Source of the DNA: DATFYM01 sp035315065
GTDB lineage: Bacteria > Acidobacteriota > Terriglobia > UBA7540
Assembly: GCA_035315065.1 (NCBI GenBank)
Contig: DATFYM010000200.1
Location: 1-41,985, forward strand
DNA length: 41,985 nucleotides
Reading direction: 5' to 3'
The translations under genes were made by a program, and so were the position numbers. The notes beneath the pieces were generated by a model. It saw nothing but the letters and a program-made list of their open reading frames with translations. It ran no database searches and was not told the DNA's origin. The stretch's first letter is position 1. Each line of letters opens with the position of its first letter. This document shows positions 32,035 through 41,300 of this stretch, piece after piece.

Positions 32035-32664
32035 ATGACCCAAACGCCCCCGCTTCCCACTCCCGAACCGCTGCTCCCTGCGGTGTTTCTCGACCGTGAC
32101 GGCACGCTCAACGAGGAGGTCGGGTACCTGAACCACGTCGATCGCCTGCGGCTCTTTCCCTGGACGGCGGAGGCGATTCGCAAGCTCAATCGCGCCGGAG
32201 TGCCTGCCGTCGTGGTCACCAATCAGTCCGGAATCGGACGAGGATATTTTCCTGAGGAACTCGTCCATCAAGTTCACGCCAGAATCGCGGAACAACTCGC
32301 ATTGCAGGACGCACGCATCGACGCTTTCTGCTACTGCCCCCATCACCCGGAGGCAACCATCGCCGAATATCGCGTCGCGTGCTGTTGCCGTAAGCCGGCG
32401 CCGGGGATGGTGGAACAAGCAGCCCGCAATCTGGGCCTCGACCCGCAGCGCTCGTTCGTGGTGGGAGACACGATCCGCGACGTGGAACTCGCTTTCAATG
32501 TCGGGGCTCGGGCGGCTTTGGTGATGACCGGCTATGGGCGAGGCATCTACGACCGTCGCCACGAGTGGGCCCGGCAGCCGGACTTGGTTGTCGAAAATGT
32601 CCTGGAGGCGGTAGACCGGATCCTGGAGGAGATGGCGAGAAACGATACGGGCGGCCGTGGCTAG
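32035..32664 (+). CDS. gmhB: D-glycero-beta-D-manno-heptose-1,7-bisphosphate 7-phosphatase
   Basis: HAD-superfamily phosphatase of 209 residues in the ADP-heptose pathway, removing the 7-phosphate. The nucleophile motif is FLDRDGTLNEEVGYL (Asp20, Asp22), motif II is VVTNQSGIGRG, the Lys motif is RKPAPGM and the Mg-binding motif is VVGDTIRDVELA. The zinc-loop ligands are in CPHHPEA and ACCCRK. It lies between waaF and the heptose-7-phosphate kinase gene, exactly where the pathway needs it. A histidinol-phosphatase relative is the alternative, but the neighbours settle it. Confidence 0.94.
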   Translation: MTQTPPLPTPEPLLPAVFLDRDGTLNEEVGYLNHVDRLRLFPWTAEAIRKLNRAGVPAVVVTNQSGIGRGYFPEELVHQVHARIAEQLALQDARIDAFCYCPHHPEATIAEYRVACCCRKPAPGMVEQAARNLGLDPQRSFVVGDTIRDVELAFNVGARAALVMTGYGRGIYDRRHEWARQPDLVVENVLEAVDRILEEMARNDTGGRG

Positions 32665-32739
32665 TGGGGAGTGGCTAGTGGCGAGTGGCTAGTGTCAACG
32701 CTCGTCGCCAGTCACCTACACGATCATCGTTCTTGAGCT

Positions 32740-33753
32740 ATGAAGATCAACGCATCCCTCCAATCCGCGCTTCTGGCGATCGTCGAGCGCTTTCCCCGGC
32801 AGCACATCGTTGTGCTGGGCGATTTGGTGGCGGACGAGTTCATCTATGGTGACATCGCACGGGTCTCCCGGGAGGCGCCGGTCCTGATCCTGAAGCAGCG
32901 AGAAAAAAGAATCGTGCCGGGCGGCGGCGCCAATGCGGCCAACAATCTCGTCGACTTGGGCGCACGGGTGACGCCGGTGAGCGCGGTCGGCGCCGACGAA
33001 GCGGGCGACGTCCTGGTCCGCACGTTTCGGGATAAGGGCGTCTCCATGCGCCACGTGCTGCGCCTCGATGGTTACGTCACTCCCACCAAGTCGCGCGTCC
33101 TGGGCGTGCTGTCGCACGGGCACCCGCAGCAGATTGTACGGGTCGACCGCGAGCCACGGGAGAAGGTTCCTCCATCGGTGCGCCGGCGGCTGACCGGCGC
33201 GGCGAAGTCCATGCTGGGAAAGGCTTCCGCCCTTCTGGTTTCTGACTACGGGTATGGCGCCACCAGCGCTGCCGAGGTCGACGTGCTGCGGCGCAGCCTG
33301 AGCGGACGATCGCTCCCGCTGACCGTGGATTCGCGCTACGATTTTCCCGCCTATACGAATGTGACCGCCGCCACTCCCAACGAACCGGAGGTGGAGGAAG
33401 CCTGCGGCGAACCGATCGGCAACAACCTGGAAGTGCTCCACCGCTTGGGAAAGAAACTGCTTCGGCGCCAGTCGCTCGAAGCGCTGCTGGTGACGCGTGG
33501 ACGCGAAGGGATGGCGCTTTTCGAGCCGCGCCGGCCGCCGCAGCACTTGCCCATTTTCGGCTCCGACCAGGTGGCCGACGTCACCGGCGCCGGCGACACG
33601 GTGATCGCAGCTTTCACGCTGGCCCTCGCCGCCGGCGCTAGCTTCGTGGAAGCGGCGACCATCGCCAACTGCGCGGCCGGGCTGGTAGTGATGAAGCGAG
33701 GTACATCCACCGTCACTCGAGCGGAGTTGGAGGAGGCGATTCGCAACTCGTGA
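32740..33753 (+). CDS. rfaE1: D-glycero-beta-D-manno-heptose-7-phosphate kinase
   Basis: PfkB/ribokinase-family kinase of 337 residues, equal to the N-terminal half of E. coli HldE. It phosphorylates heptose-7-phosphate at C1. The substrate and glycine motif is VPGGGANAANNLVDLGA (about 66-82); the anion hole and catalytic Asp are in DVTGAGDTVIAAFTLA near residue 287. The adenylyltransferase half is a separate gene that overlaps its stop by 4 nt (GTGA), so the two are made in equal amounts without being fused. The 75-nt gap before it contains the repeated word gtggctagt. Confidence 0.95.
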   Translation: MKINASLQSALLAIVERFPRQHIVVLGDLVADEFIYGDIARVSREAPVLILKQREKRIVPGGGANAANNLVDLGARVTPVSAVGADEAGDVLVRTFRDKGVSMRHVLRLDGYVTPTKSRVLGVLSHGHPQQIVRVDREPREKVPPSVRRRLTGAAKSMLGKASALLVSDYGYGATSAAEVDVLRRSLSGRSLPLTVDSRYDFPAYTNVTAATPNEPEVEEACGEPIGNNLEVLHRLGKKLLRRQSLEALLVTRGREGMALFEPRRPPQHLPIFGSDQVADVTGAGDTVIAAFTLALAAGASFVEAATIANCAAGLVVMKRGTSTVTRAELEEAIRNS

Positions 33754-34238
33754 ACGATGCACCGCTCATCCCGCGCTCGGAGGTCCGCTCCCTGGGCGAG
33801 CGCTTGCGCCGCGAGGGCAAGCGCATAGCTTTTGCCAACGGTTGCTTCGATCTGCTCCACGTCGGGCACGTCCGCTTTCTGGAAGGCGCTCGAGAGCAGG
33901 GTGACGTGCTGGTGGTGGGCATCAACGGCGATGCGGCAGTCCGCGGACTCAAAGGCCCGGGCAGGCCGCTGATGCCCGCCGAGGCTCGGGCCAGTCTGAT
34001 TGGTGCTCTGGAGTCGGTTGACTATGTGGTGATCTTCGACGATCTCACCGCGGAGGGAGTCCTGCGTGACCTTCGCCCGCATGTCCAGTGTAAGGGCACC
34101 GATTACACGGAGCAGACGGTGCCCGAGCGCGCGGTGATGGAGAGCCTGGGAGGTGAGGTTCGCATCGTCGGGGACGCCAAGAACCATTCCACCCGTGAAG
34201 TGCTGGCGGAGATTTCTCGACGTCCAAAGCCCTCTTGA
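33750..34238 (+). CDS. rfaE2: D-glycero-beta-D-manno-heptose 1-phosphate adenylyltransferase
   Basis: Nucleotidyltransferase of 162 residues, equal to the C-terminal half of HldE. It makes ADP-D,D-heptose from heptose-1-phosphate and ATP. The HxGH-type motif is in FANGCFDLLHVGHVRFLEGA (28-47), followed by VVGINGDAAVRGLKGPGRPL. The C-terminal signature (family HSTT-like) reads NHSTREVLAEI here, slightly altered. GTG start overlapping the rfaE1 stop shows coupling. The epimerase HldD that would follow is not in the window. Confidence 0.94.
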   Translation: MNDAPLIPRSEVRSLGERLRREGKRIAFANGCFDLLHVGHVRFLEGAREQGDVLVVGINGDAAVRGLKGPGRPLMPAEARASLIGALESVDYVVIFDDLTAEGVLRDLRPHVQCKGTDYTEQTVPERAVMESLGGEVRIVGDAKNHSTREVLAEISRRPKPS

Positions 34239-34271
34239 AGGGCTCGTCACCAACCACCAGCCATTGTCGTT

Positions 34272-35309
34272 ATGCGCCTCCTGGTGATACGCCTGAGTTC
34301 GATTGGTGACATCGTCCACACCTTGCCGGCGGTCGCGGCACTCGGCCAGGCGCACCCGGAAGCGGAGATCCACTGGGCGGTCGAGTCGCGCTACGCCGTG
34401 CTGTTGGAGGGAAACCCGTTCGTACAGCGGACCCTGTTGTTCGACACCTTGGGCTGGCGCCGGAGATTGGGGTCCGTGGCCACCGTGAAAGATGCCACAC
34501 GAAAAATGCGCGACCTGCGTCAGCCGGGATATGACGTGGCGATCGATTTCCAGGGCCTCGTCAAGACCGGTTTTCTGGCGCGGCTGACTGGTGCCGGCGA
34601 GCGCCTGGGCTTGGCGGAACGGTGGCTGCGCGAGCCGCTGGCCGCGGTGTGGTACACGGATCGCGTCGCCGCGGCGGGCCGGGTTCACGCCATCGAAGAG
34701 AGCCTCGCCTTGGTGGAGCGTCTTGGCGCGCCGCGCCTCGAACGAGGGCAGTGGCAATTTCCACTGCCCCACACTGCCGGCGATGACCGTGCGGTGGAGG
34801 AACGTTTGCAATCGCTGGGAGTGCACGATTTCATGGTGATCAACCCAGGAGGCGGCTGGATGTCGAAGCGCTGGGCGCCGGAGAACTATGCCGGGCTGAT
34901 CCGCCGATTGGAGCCGGAGTTGCCGTGGCACTTCCTGCTCACCGGTTCGCCCGCCGAAGAGCCGTTGATTGAGGATATCCTTCACCGTTCGGGCTCGCAG
35001 AGAGTAGGCTACTTTCCTGCCAGCCTGGTCGAGCTCATCGCCCTCGAGCGCCGCGCCCGACTCTTCATCGGCGGCGATACCGGCCCTCTTCACCTGGCGG
35101 CGGCAGTGGGGACGCCGATCGTGGCGATCTACGGCCCCACGGACCCGGCGCGCAACGGGCCGTTTTCGCCCCAGGATATCGCGCTCTCCAATCTCGGTCC
35201 CATCGATCACACGCGGCGCACTAAACATCCCTCTTATCTCCCAGGCGTGGCGGTGGAATCGGTGCACGACGCGGTGCGCGAGCGCTTGCAGAGGGCCTAT
35301 GGCGCGTGA
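34272..35309 (+). CDS. waaC: ADP-heptose:LPS heptosyltransferase I
   Basis: GT9 enzyme of 345 residues that adds the first heptose to Kdo. Signatures: MRLLVIRLSSIGDIVHTLPA at the start, AIDFQGLVKTGFLARLTGA, VINPGGGWMSKRW and FIGGDTGPLHLAAAVGTPIV, followed by AIYGPTDPARNGPF. The SSIGD loop with Asp13 is the catalytic feature of WaaC. It follows rfaE2 after 33 nt. The next gene overlaps its 3' end by 11 nt. WaaC rather than WaaF is chosen from the N-terminal signature. Confidence 0.93.
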   Translation: MRLLVIRLSSIGDIVHTLPAVAALGQAHPEAEIHWAVESRYAVLLEGNPFVQRTLLFDTLGWRRRLGSVATVKDATRKMRDLRQPGYDVAIDFQGLVKTGFLARLTGAGERLGLAERWLREPLAAVWYTDRVAAAGRVHAIEESLALVERLGAPRLERGQWQFPLPHTAGDDRAVEERLQSLGVHDFMVINPGGGWMSKRWAPENYAGLIRRLEPELPWHFLLTGSPAEEPLIEDILHRSGSQRVGYFPASLVELIALERRARLFIGGDTGPLHLAAAVGTPIVAIYGPTDPARNGPFSPQDIALSNLGPIDHTRRTKHPSYLPGVAVESVHDAVRERLQRAYGA

Positions 35310-35883
35310 CGAAACTCCGGGCTACGCGGCATGGGCGGCACGATGGCGGGTGCCGCTGGGGTTCGCCCTCGGCGTCGCCTACCTGATCTTCGCCCGGCCT
35401 TCGGTTTCTCTGCTCATCGCCGGGGGCGCGGTGGCGCTGGCGGGTGTCGCGGTCCGCGCGTACGCGGCCGGGTACCTGAAAAAAAACCAGCGCCTGACCA
35501 CCAGCGGACCCTACGCTCGCACGCGCAACCCGCTCTACCTCGGCAGCCTGCTCATCGGCACCGGCTTCGCGATCGCCGGCGGCCGGTGGATTCTGGGCCT
35601 GGCTTTTGTGGGACTCTTCTTGTTGATTTACATTCCGGTGATGCGTCGCGAGTCCGATTTCCTGCGCCGCGAGTTTGCCGGCTTCTATGATCAATACGCG
35701 GCCTCGGTGCCGCTGTTTCTGCCCCGGCTCTCCGCCTGGCGCGACGCTTCTACCGAGACCATGAGGTTCCGGTGGGACCAGTACCGCAGGAACCGCGAGT
35801 ACGAGGCTGCCCTCGGGTACGCGGCCGGAATCATTTTGCTTGCGCTTAAAATCTTTCTTGCAAGGAAGGTCGCATTGCGATAA
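35299..35883 (+). CDS. Isoprenylcysteine-carboxyl-methyltransferase-like membrane protein
   Basis: A 194-residue integral membrane protein with about four to five hydrophobic helices. The conserved SAM/quinone-site signature of the ICMT/PEMT superfamily is SGPYARTRNPLYLGSLLI (about 73-90), followed by RRESDFLRREFAGFYDQYAA, the typical C-terminal E-rich part. Bacterial members methylate small or lipid substrates, but most are uncharacterised. Its start overlaps the waaC end (ATGgcgcgtga), so it is cotranslated with the LPS genes; a lipid-core methylation is possible but unproven. Confidence 0.85.
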   Translation: MARDETPGYAAWAARWRVPLGFALGVAYLIFARPSVSLLIAGGAVALAGVAVRAYAAGYLKKNQRLTTSGPYARTRNPLYLGSLLIGTGFAIAGGRWILGLAFVGLFLLIYIPVMRRESDFLRREFAGFYDQYAASVPLFLPRLSAWRDASTETMRFRWDQYRRNREYEAALGYAAGIILLALKIFLARKVALR

Positions 35884-35928
35884 AGAACTGGGTGCGAAAG
35901 CTGCCTTTGGAGACGCTTCACCGTCTAA

Positions 35929-36759
35929 ATGGATCGAATGGGAATGCAACCCATCAAGATCGCCGCCTGCCTCGCGCCCCTTTTGCTGGTGGGCCTGTAT
36001 CCAGGTCTGTATTCGGGCCTGTATTCGGGCTTCTATCAGGGCCAGGCGCAAGAGCCCGCCCCCCTGCCTTTCGCTCCCGGTGAGACGCTGACCTACGAGA
36101 TGAGCTGGGGAGTCTTTTCCGCCGGGCAGATTGTAGCGACGCTTTCGAGCGCAAGCAATGGGCAGCAGGACGATTACCAAGTCAAAACAACGGCGACTTC
36201 GCGCGGTTTCGTTTCGCTGCTCTATCCAGTCAACGATGAATTTCGGTCCACTTTTGATCCTCGCACCCTTTGCTCGCAGGGAATCGACAAGCACGTGAGT
36301 GAGGGACGCCGGCGTCTGGAGACTCACATTGTCTTCGACTCCGGGCGCAAGCTGGCAATTCTGGATGAGCACGACCTGGCCAGACTGGGCGCCCCTGCCA
36401 AGCACGACGAGATCGAGATCCCGCCCTGCGTAGAGGATGTGGTCGCCGCTTTCTATGATGTTCGCCGGTTGCCGCTGCGCGTCGGCGAGAAGTTCAATCT
36501 GAGCATCAACGACGGCTCGAAAACGAGCCAGGTATTGGTGGAGGTGCAGGCGCGTGAGTCGGTCCGGACTCCGCTCGGTGCCCGCCAGGCGTTTCGCGTC
36601 GAGCCCACCGTTTTCGGCGGGCTGCTGAGGCGCAAGGGCCGCATGTTGATCTGGTTCAGCGACGACGCGCAACGCCTGCCATTGCGGATCAAGGCTATGA
36701 TTACCGTCGGCACGCTCACCGCCACTCTGCGGTCCGCCACCAGAAGAAACGATGAATGA
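35929..36759 (+). CDS. DUF3108 exported protein
   Basis: A 276-residue protein with signal-like N-terminus (IKIAACLAPLLLVGLYP). DUF3108 phrases are FAPGETLTYEMSWGVFSAGQ and FRVEPTVFGGLL, ending in LIWFSDDAQRLPLRIKAMI. The family is periplasmic, of unknown function, and often near LPS or outer-membrane genes. Just after the hydrophobic leader comes a four-unit tandem of 12 nt (35992-36039) giving GLYPGLYSGLYSGFYQG. Three ATGs near the start (35929, 35938, 35944) are possible. The stop is followed at once by a gaatgat tandem repeat. Confidence 0.85.
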   Translation: MDRMGMQPIKIAACLAPLLLVGLYPGLYSGLYSGFYQGQAQEPAPLPFAPGETLTYEMSWGVFSAGQIVATLSSASNGQQDDYQVKTTATSRGFVSLLYPVNDEFRSTFDPRTLCSQGIDKHVSEGRRRLETHIVFDSGRKLAILDEHDLARLGAPAKHDEIEIPPCVEDVVAAFYDVRRLPLRVGEKFNLSINDGSKTSQVLVEVQARESVRTPLGARQAFRVEPTVFGGLLRRKGRMLIWFSDDAQRLPLRIKAMITVGTLTATLRSATRRNDE

Positions 36760-37030
36760 TGAATGATGAATGATGAACAGGAAGACGTCCGTCGTCCGTG
36801 GTCCGTTGTCCGTGGCTGAAGACGGCAATCCCTGGCAAAGGACCACCGAGAACGGACCGCGGACGCGTTTTCGTTCATCCTTCATCGTCTTCTTCGCTGA
36901 ATGAGAGAACAGTTCCTCGTCCGTTGTCGTTGTTCGTGGCTGAAGACAGTAGTCCCGGCAACGGACAACTGACCAAGGACCACGGACGTCTTCTTGTTCA
37001 TCATTCATCGTTCCATCATTCAGCATTTTC
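36757..37030. repeat. Inverted array of 'atgatga' and 'gtccgtggt' words
   Basis: The array reads gatgaatgatgaatgatga, then tccgtggtccgttgtccgtg, a middle with ccgagaacggaccgcggacg, a second copy of the ccgtggctgaagac phrase, and finally the complements (aaggaccacggacgtc, then gttcatcattcatcgttcc). It fills the gap between the convergent DUF3108 gene and the small minus-strand gene, and could act as a bidirectional terminator. Confidence 0.8.
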
Positions 37031-37033
37031 TTC

Positions 37034-37273
37034 CTAGACCAGCCGGTATTTCTCGGTGAGCAGCCGCTGGAAGCGCGGCTTGTAAATCAAGTCGTAGGTG
37101 GCCCCTTTATCGGGGAAAAGGTTGATCGCGAATTGCCGCGTCGCCGCCACCATCTCCGAGGCCTCCTCAATCGACAGATTCTCCTGCCACAGGCAGTTCA
37201 TTACCAGGTCGACGACGATTTGCAGCCGCCGGACCTTGCGGTTTTCTTCGCGGATTTCCTCTTCCGTCGCCAT
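37034..37273 (-). CDS. Small conserved hypothetical protein
   Basis: 79 residues from ATG 37273, rich in charge and predicted helical (EEEIREENRKVRRLQIVVDL, then LSIEEASEMVAATRQFAINL), with a basic C-terminal part ending in LLTEKYRLV. The composition and periodicity look like a genuine folded protein, but I do not recognise a family. It is alone on the minus strand between two repeat arrays, convergent with the DUF3108 gene. Confidence 0.65.
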   Translation of the reverse strand: MATEEEIREENRKVRRLQIVVDLVMNCLWQENLSIEEASEMVAATRQFAINLFPDKGATYDLIYKPRFQRLLTEKYRLV

Positions 37274-37314
37274 CTCCGCACCCATTAAGTTTTCGATTCT
37301 CAGCTCTAGGTGTT

Positions 37315-37414
37315 ATTTTGGATTTTGGATTTTGGATTTTGGATTCAAGACCAAGACCTGGCTTCGTCGGGTTCCTGGTCTTCAATCCAAAATCCAAAAT
37401 CCAAAATCCAAAAT
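37315..37414. repeat. Perfect 31-bp inverted repeat built from 'attttgg' word
   Basis: Four copies of ggatttt at 37315-37345 and their exact complement at 37384-37414, around a 38-nt loop that can itself pair further (aagacca/tggtctt). It stands 14 nt before the yihY start, so any mRNA from upstream would have a very stable hairpin before the ribosome site. Confidence 0.95.
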
Positions 37415-37428
37415 CGAAGACTCACGCG

Positions 37429-38304
37429 ATGCTGCCCAAGGTTGTGGCAAGAAGACTCCGACGCCGGCGAATCCCCTGGCGGCGCATCCGGGAAGTCCTG
37501 CGCGCGTCGCTGCCGGAGTTTCTCCGCGCCGACTCGTTCACCATTTCGGCATCCATCGCCTACTACTCTCTCCTTTGCGTCTTCCCCCTCCTTCTCCTGC
37601 TGACGGCCGTCGCCGGCCTTTACATCCGTCACCACGAGCTGAGCGCGCGGCTGGCGATCCTGCTCGAAAGGTTCCTGCCGTTCACGCCCGACGTGATCCT
37701 GGATAATCTGGCCGCCGTCACGCACGATTACGGCCGCGTCGGCTTCGCCTCGTTCCTGCTCTTGTTGTGGGGCTCCTCGGGCGTCTTTCTTCCCCTGGAG
37801 AAAGCCCTCAACCGCGCCTGGGCGGTGGAGCAGGAGCGAAGTTGGTGGCGCAGCCGCCTGCTGGCGCTCGAGATGGCCCTGATCGCCACGCTGGTGGTCG
37901 CCATCTCCCTGGGCCTGGTCGGCGTCAGCCTCTATATCCGGCGGCAATTCGATTCGATGGCTCCCGCTCTTCCCGTCCTCCTCATCGAGTACTCCTCCCG
38001 CGCCCTCATCGCTGCCGGCACCTTCGTTCTGACGCTCTTGATGTTTCTCATCGTCATGGCGCGCCTGCCCAATCGACATATGCGGTGGCGCGAGGTTCTC
38101 CCCAGCGCGCTGCTCACCTCCCTGCTTTGGGAACTGGCGCGCACGGTCTTCACTTTCTTCCTGCCCCACTTCAACTATCGCCACGTCTACGGCTCCATCG
38201 GCGCCCTCGTCGCCTTCATGACCTGGATGTACATCTCCGCCGCCGTCACGCTCTTTGGCGCCCAGGTTTCGAGCGCGCTCTATCGTGCTTTCGATCGCGA
38301 GTAG
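37429..38304 (+). CDS. yihY: YihY/BrkB family inner-membrane protein
   Basis: A 291-residue membrane protein with about six hydrophobic segments. Family phrases are ADSFTISASIAYYSLLCVFP, a central LLWGSSGVFLPLEKALNRAW, and a C-terminal FTFFLPHFNYRHVYGSIGAL then MTWMYISAAVTLFGAQ. Originally mis-called RNase BN, the family's true role is not established; transport or envelope roles have been suggested. The ATG at 37429 follows the 31-bp inverted repeat; upstream in-frame starts would lie within the repeat. It converges with comEC and their ends overlap by 25 nt. Confidence 0.92.
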   Translation: MLPKVVARRLRRRRIPWRRIREVLRASLPEFLRADSFTISASIAYYSLLCVFPLLLLLTAVAGLYIRHHELSARLAILLERFLPFTPDVILDNLAAVTHDYGRVGFASFLLLLWGSSGVFLPLEKALNRAWAVEQERSWWRSRLLALEMALIATLVVAISLGLVGVSLYIRRQFDSMAPALPVLLIEYSSRALIAAGTFVLTLLMFLIVMARLPNRHMRWREVLPSALLTSLLWELARTVFTFFLPHFNYRHVYGSIGALVAFMTWMYISAAVTLFGAQVSSALYRAFDRE

Positions 38305-41300
38305 CAGCGAACCGCCGGGACGTTCTCCCGTGATGAACCGCCGGCCGGCCACGTCACCGTGATCGTGCCGTCGAGGTCGGTGCGAAACACTTGGACGCCC
38401 GCGGTGCGAAGCCGATCGAGCGTCTCCGGGTTGGGAGAACTCCGGGCGCTGGCGCCGGCGGCGGTGATGAGTGCAATCTGCGGCGCAACGCGGGCCAGGA
38501 ACTCACCGGTGGTGGAAGTCTTGGCGCCGTGGCGAGCGACTTTGAGCAGATCGCTCGCCAGCGTCACGCCTGAGCCGACCAGCTTCTTCTCCACCCCACC
38601 GCTCATTTCTCCGGGCAACAGCAGGTTCACGCCTCGGGCCGAAATCCTCAGCGCCAACGAATCGGCGCCGGCGCCGGCCCGGCCATCGCCCATCGGGGCG
38701 CCCCTGGGGGCGTCGGTTTGGCCAACGTAATAGCCTCCACCGATAGCCAACGGCGGCCACAACACCTTTGCCGACGCCTGCCCCAAGGCGATCGAGTCGC
38801 CGCCGGCCAGTTCCCGCACGCGAATCCCCTGCCGATACGCCTCGTTGAAGACCTCGCCGTACGCCGGCCCGTACGAGGCGCTTCCCCTGGCCGCGCGCCA
38901 TAGCTCGCCGACGCGAAAATTCCTGATCACCGCCGCCACCCCACCCAGATGATCGTCGCGCGTGTCGGTGACCACCAGCACGTCAAACGACTTTATGCCG
39001 CGCGACCACAAGTAAGGCGAGACGATGTCCTCGCCGGGATCCCACCGGCCGCGCTGGAACGCGCCATCGCGCTCGCCAAGTCCGCCCGGCCCGCCTGGGC
39101 CGCGCCCGGCCCCAGCGTCCACCAGCATGGTGCGGCCGTCGGGCAGCACGAGGAAGAGAGCGTCGCCGCCGTCGCAATCGAGCGCCGTCACCTCTACCCC
39201 TCCGCCAGGAAGCCGGGGAGGAAACGGATGCGCCGAAACCAAGACCGCAAAGACCGCCAGGGTGCCGAGCGAGGCCCAGAAAATGCTCCGACGACGAAGC
39301 CGTGAAATAATTGCGAGGGAGCTTCCACCACAGAGAGACAGAGGCACAGAGAAAAATGGAAAACGTCGGGAGATGAACGACACCTTCATGTGCTCCTCGT
39401 TCTCTTCTCTGTGTCTCCGTGCCTCTGTGTTTAATTCTTCACACCCACGACGCGCCGGGGGTGTCGTGTCGTCGTCCGACTTCCCGGACGCCGAGAGGGC
39501 CCAGGCCGCCGCCGTCGCCGAAACGGCGAACCCCCACGCCACCCACACCGGTGGTTCGGGGACGCGATAGGAAAGCCAGGCCGGCAGGTGAGGCAGGCGG
39601 GTCAAAGCAAACAACGCCTTCATCACTAAGGCTAGGACCCTTGTCGGGCCGGCGGCGATTCCGGGCGCGAAGGTTGCGAGAAGGACGGTAGGCACGGCCA
39701 GGGCCAGCAGCACGGTCATCACCGGAATGGCGACCGCGTTCAAGCCGACTCCCGCATAGGTCACGCGATGAAAAGTCTCAGCCATGGGCAGCAGCAGCCC
39801 GAGTTGCAGGATGGCGGAGAACAGGAGGATGTTCCCGGTCCAGATCGCGGCTTGTGCGGGTGCGACCACCAGCGCGGCGGCGAGGCGTTGGTGCCGGTTG
39901 AGGAAGGGGAAGCGCGCTTTCAGCCATTCCACCAGCCGCCGCAGGTCGAGGCGCAACTGGGCGACGCGCGGCTCCAGACTGGGATCGAGTTCCACCACGT
40001 CAAGCCGCCGCAAGCCGCGGCGATAAGGCTCCGTGGTGCGTTCGAGAATGGGCACCGCCAGGCCGGCGATCAGTAAGGCCGCCGCGAACGAAAGCTGGAA
40101 GCCGGACTCGAAAAGCCATGCCGGCCGCGTCAGCAACAGCGCCAGAGCCGCCAAGCCGACGGCGTTCAGCAGCGACCGCTCGCGGTATAAAAGGCGCGCC
40201 ACGAAAAAAATGGAAATCATCAGCGTGGCGCGCAGCGTGGGAGCGCGTTGCTCCACCAGCGAGGCATAGCCCAGCAGGAACATCAGCACCAACAACGACC
40301 GGGCGGTGGACCGCAGTCCGAGCCAGCGGAGGAGGGCCGCCACCAGCATGGCCAGCAGCCCGACGTGCAGGCCGGCGATCACGAGGAGATGATACAAGCC
40401 GGCCTTGCGGAAGCTTTCGAGCGTGTCCGAATCAAGCGACGAGCGGTCCCCCAGCAAGACGGCTTTCAGCACGCTCCCGTCGCGCCCTTCCGGCAGCCAG
40501 GGCGGATACAATCCGTCAATGGTTCCCAGCAGGCGTCGGCGCGTGTTCTCGATGCTTCTCATCATCCCAATGATTGCGGCGTGCCACCAGCCCGGCGGTT
40601 CGCCGACCCGGCTTGGCGGGCTCGCCAGCCTTTCCACCTGCGAGGGGCTCACGATGGTACCCACCAGGTAGACGTCTTCAATCGATTCCATCCAGCGGCG
40701 AAAGTCAAAGCTGCCCGGGTTCTTGTAGACCCGCGGCCGCCGCAGGCGCGCGACGGCACGGATGACATCCCCACGCTCGAGACGCAGAGCGTCAATCGCC
40801 GCCCAGCTTGTCGAGTCGGCCGAGTCGGCCGAGTGGGCCGCGTCGCCGGACGCCTCCAGCCGCAGCCGGATTTTACCTGAGGCTCGGCGACCCGAAGCCG
40901 TGCCAACCGACGGGGCATCACGGTCCGAGCCGCGGTTGTTTCGCCCTCCGCTTTGGACCGCTGCGAGTTCCAGGTCGAACTGAAGACCGTAGGCGGTGCG
41001 GATCGGGGTTGTTGCGAGCCGGCCTTCGATGGAGATGGGAGCGCTCAGGTCGGAATCCGCCAGGCGGCTGGCATGGTCCGGAGGAAAGCGGAACTCGAAC
41101 AGCATCGCAGCGGTCGCGCCCGCGAAGACGAAGCCCGTCAACGCCAGGCCCGCGGCCGTCCGCTGCCAGCACTGCCGAAGTGCGATCAGCCCGGCCAGCA
41201 GGCAGAGGCTGCCCGCCAGAAGCGTGAAGGGAATGCTTCGAGCCGAGTGCACGGCAAGGAATTGTCCCGATTGGCCTGGCCGGACGACGACGATGCCTAG

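Noticed and set aside
30151..36000. Very long open frames on the minus strand opposite the LPS genes
   Set aside because: They mirror well-supported plus-strand genes in GC-rich sequence, have Arg/His/Pro-rich composition and show no domains.
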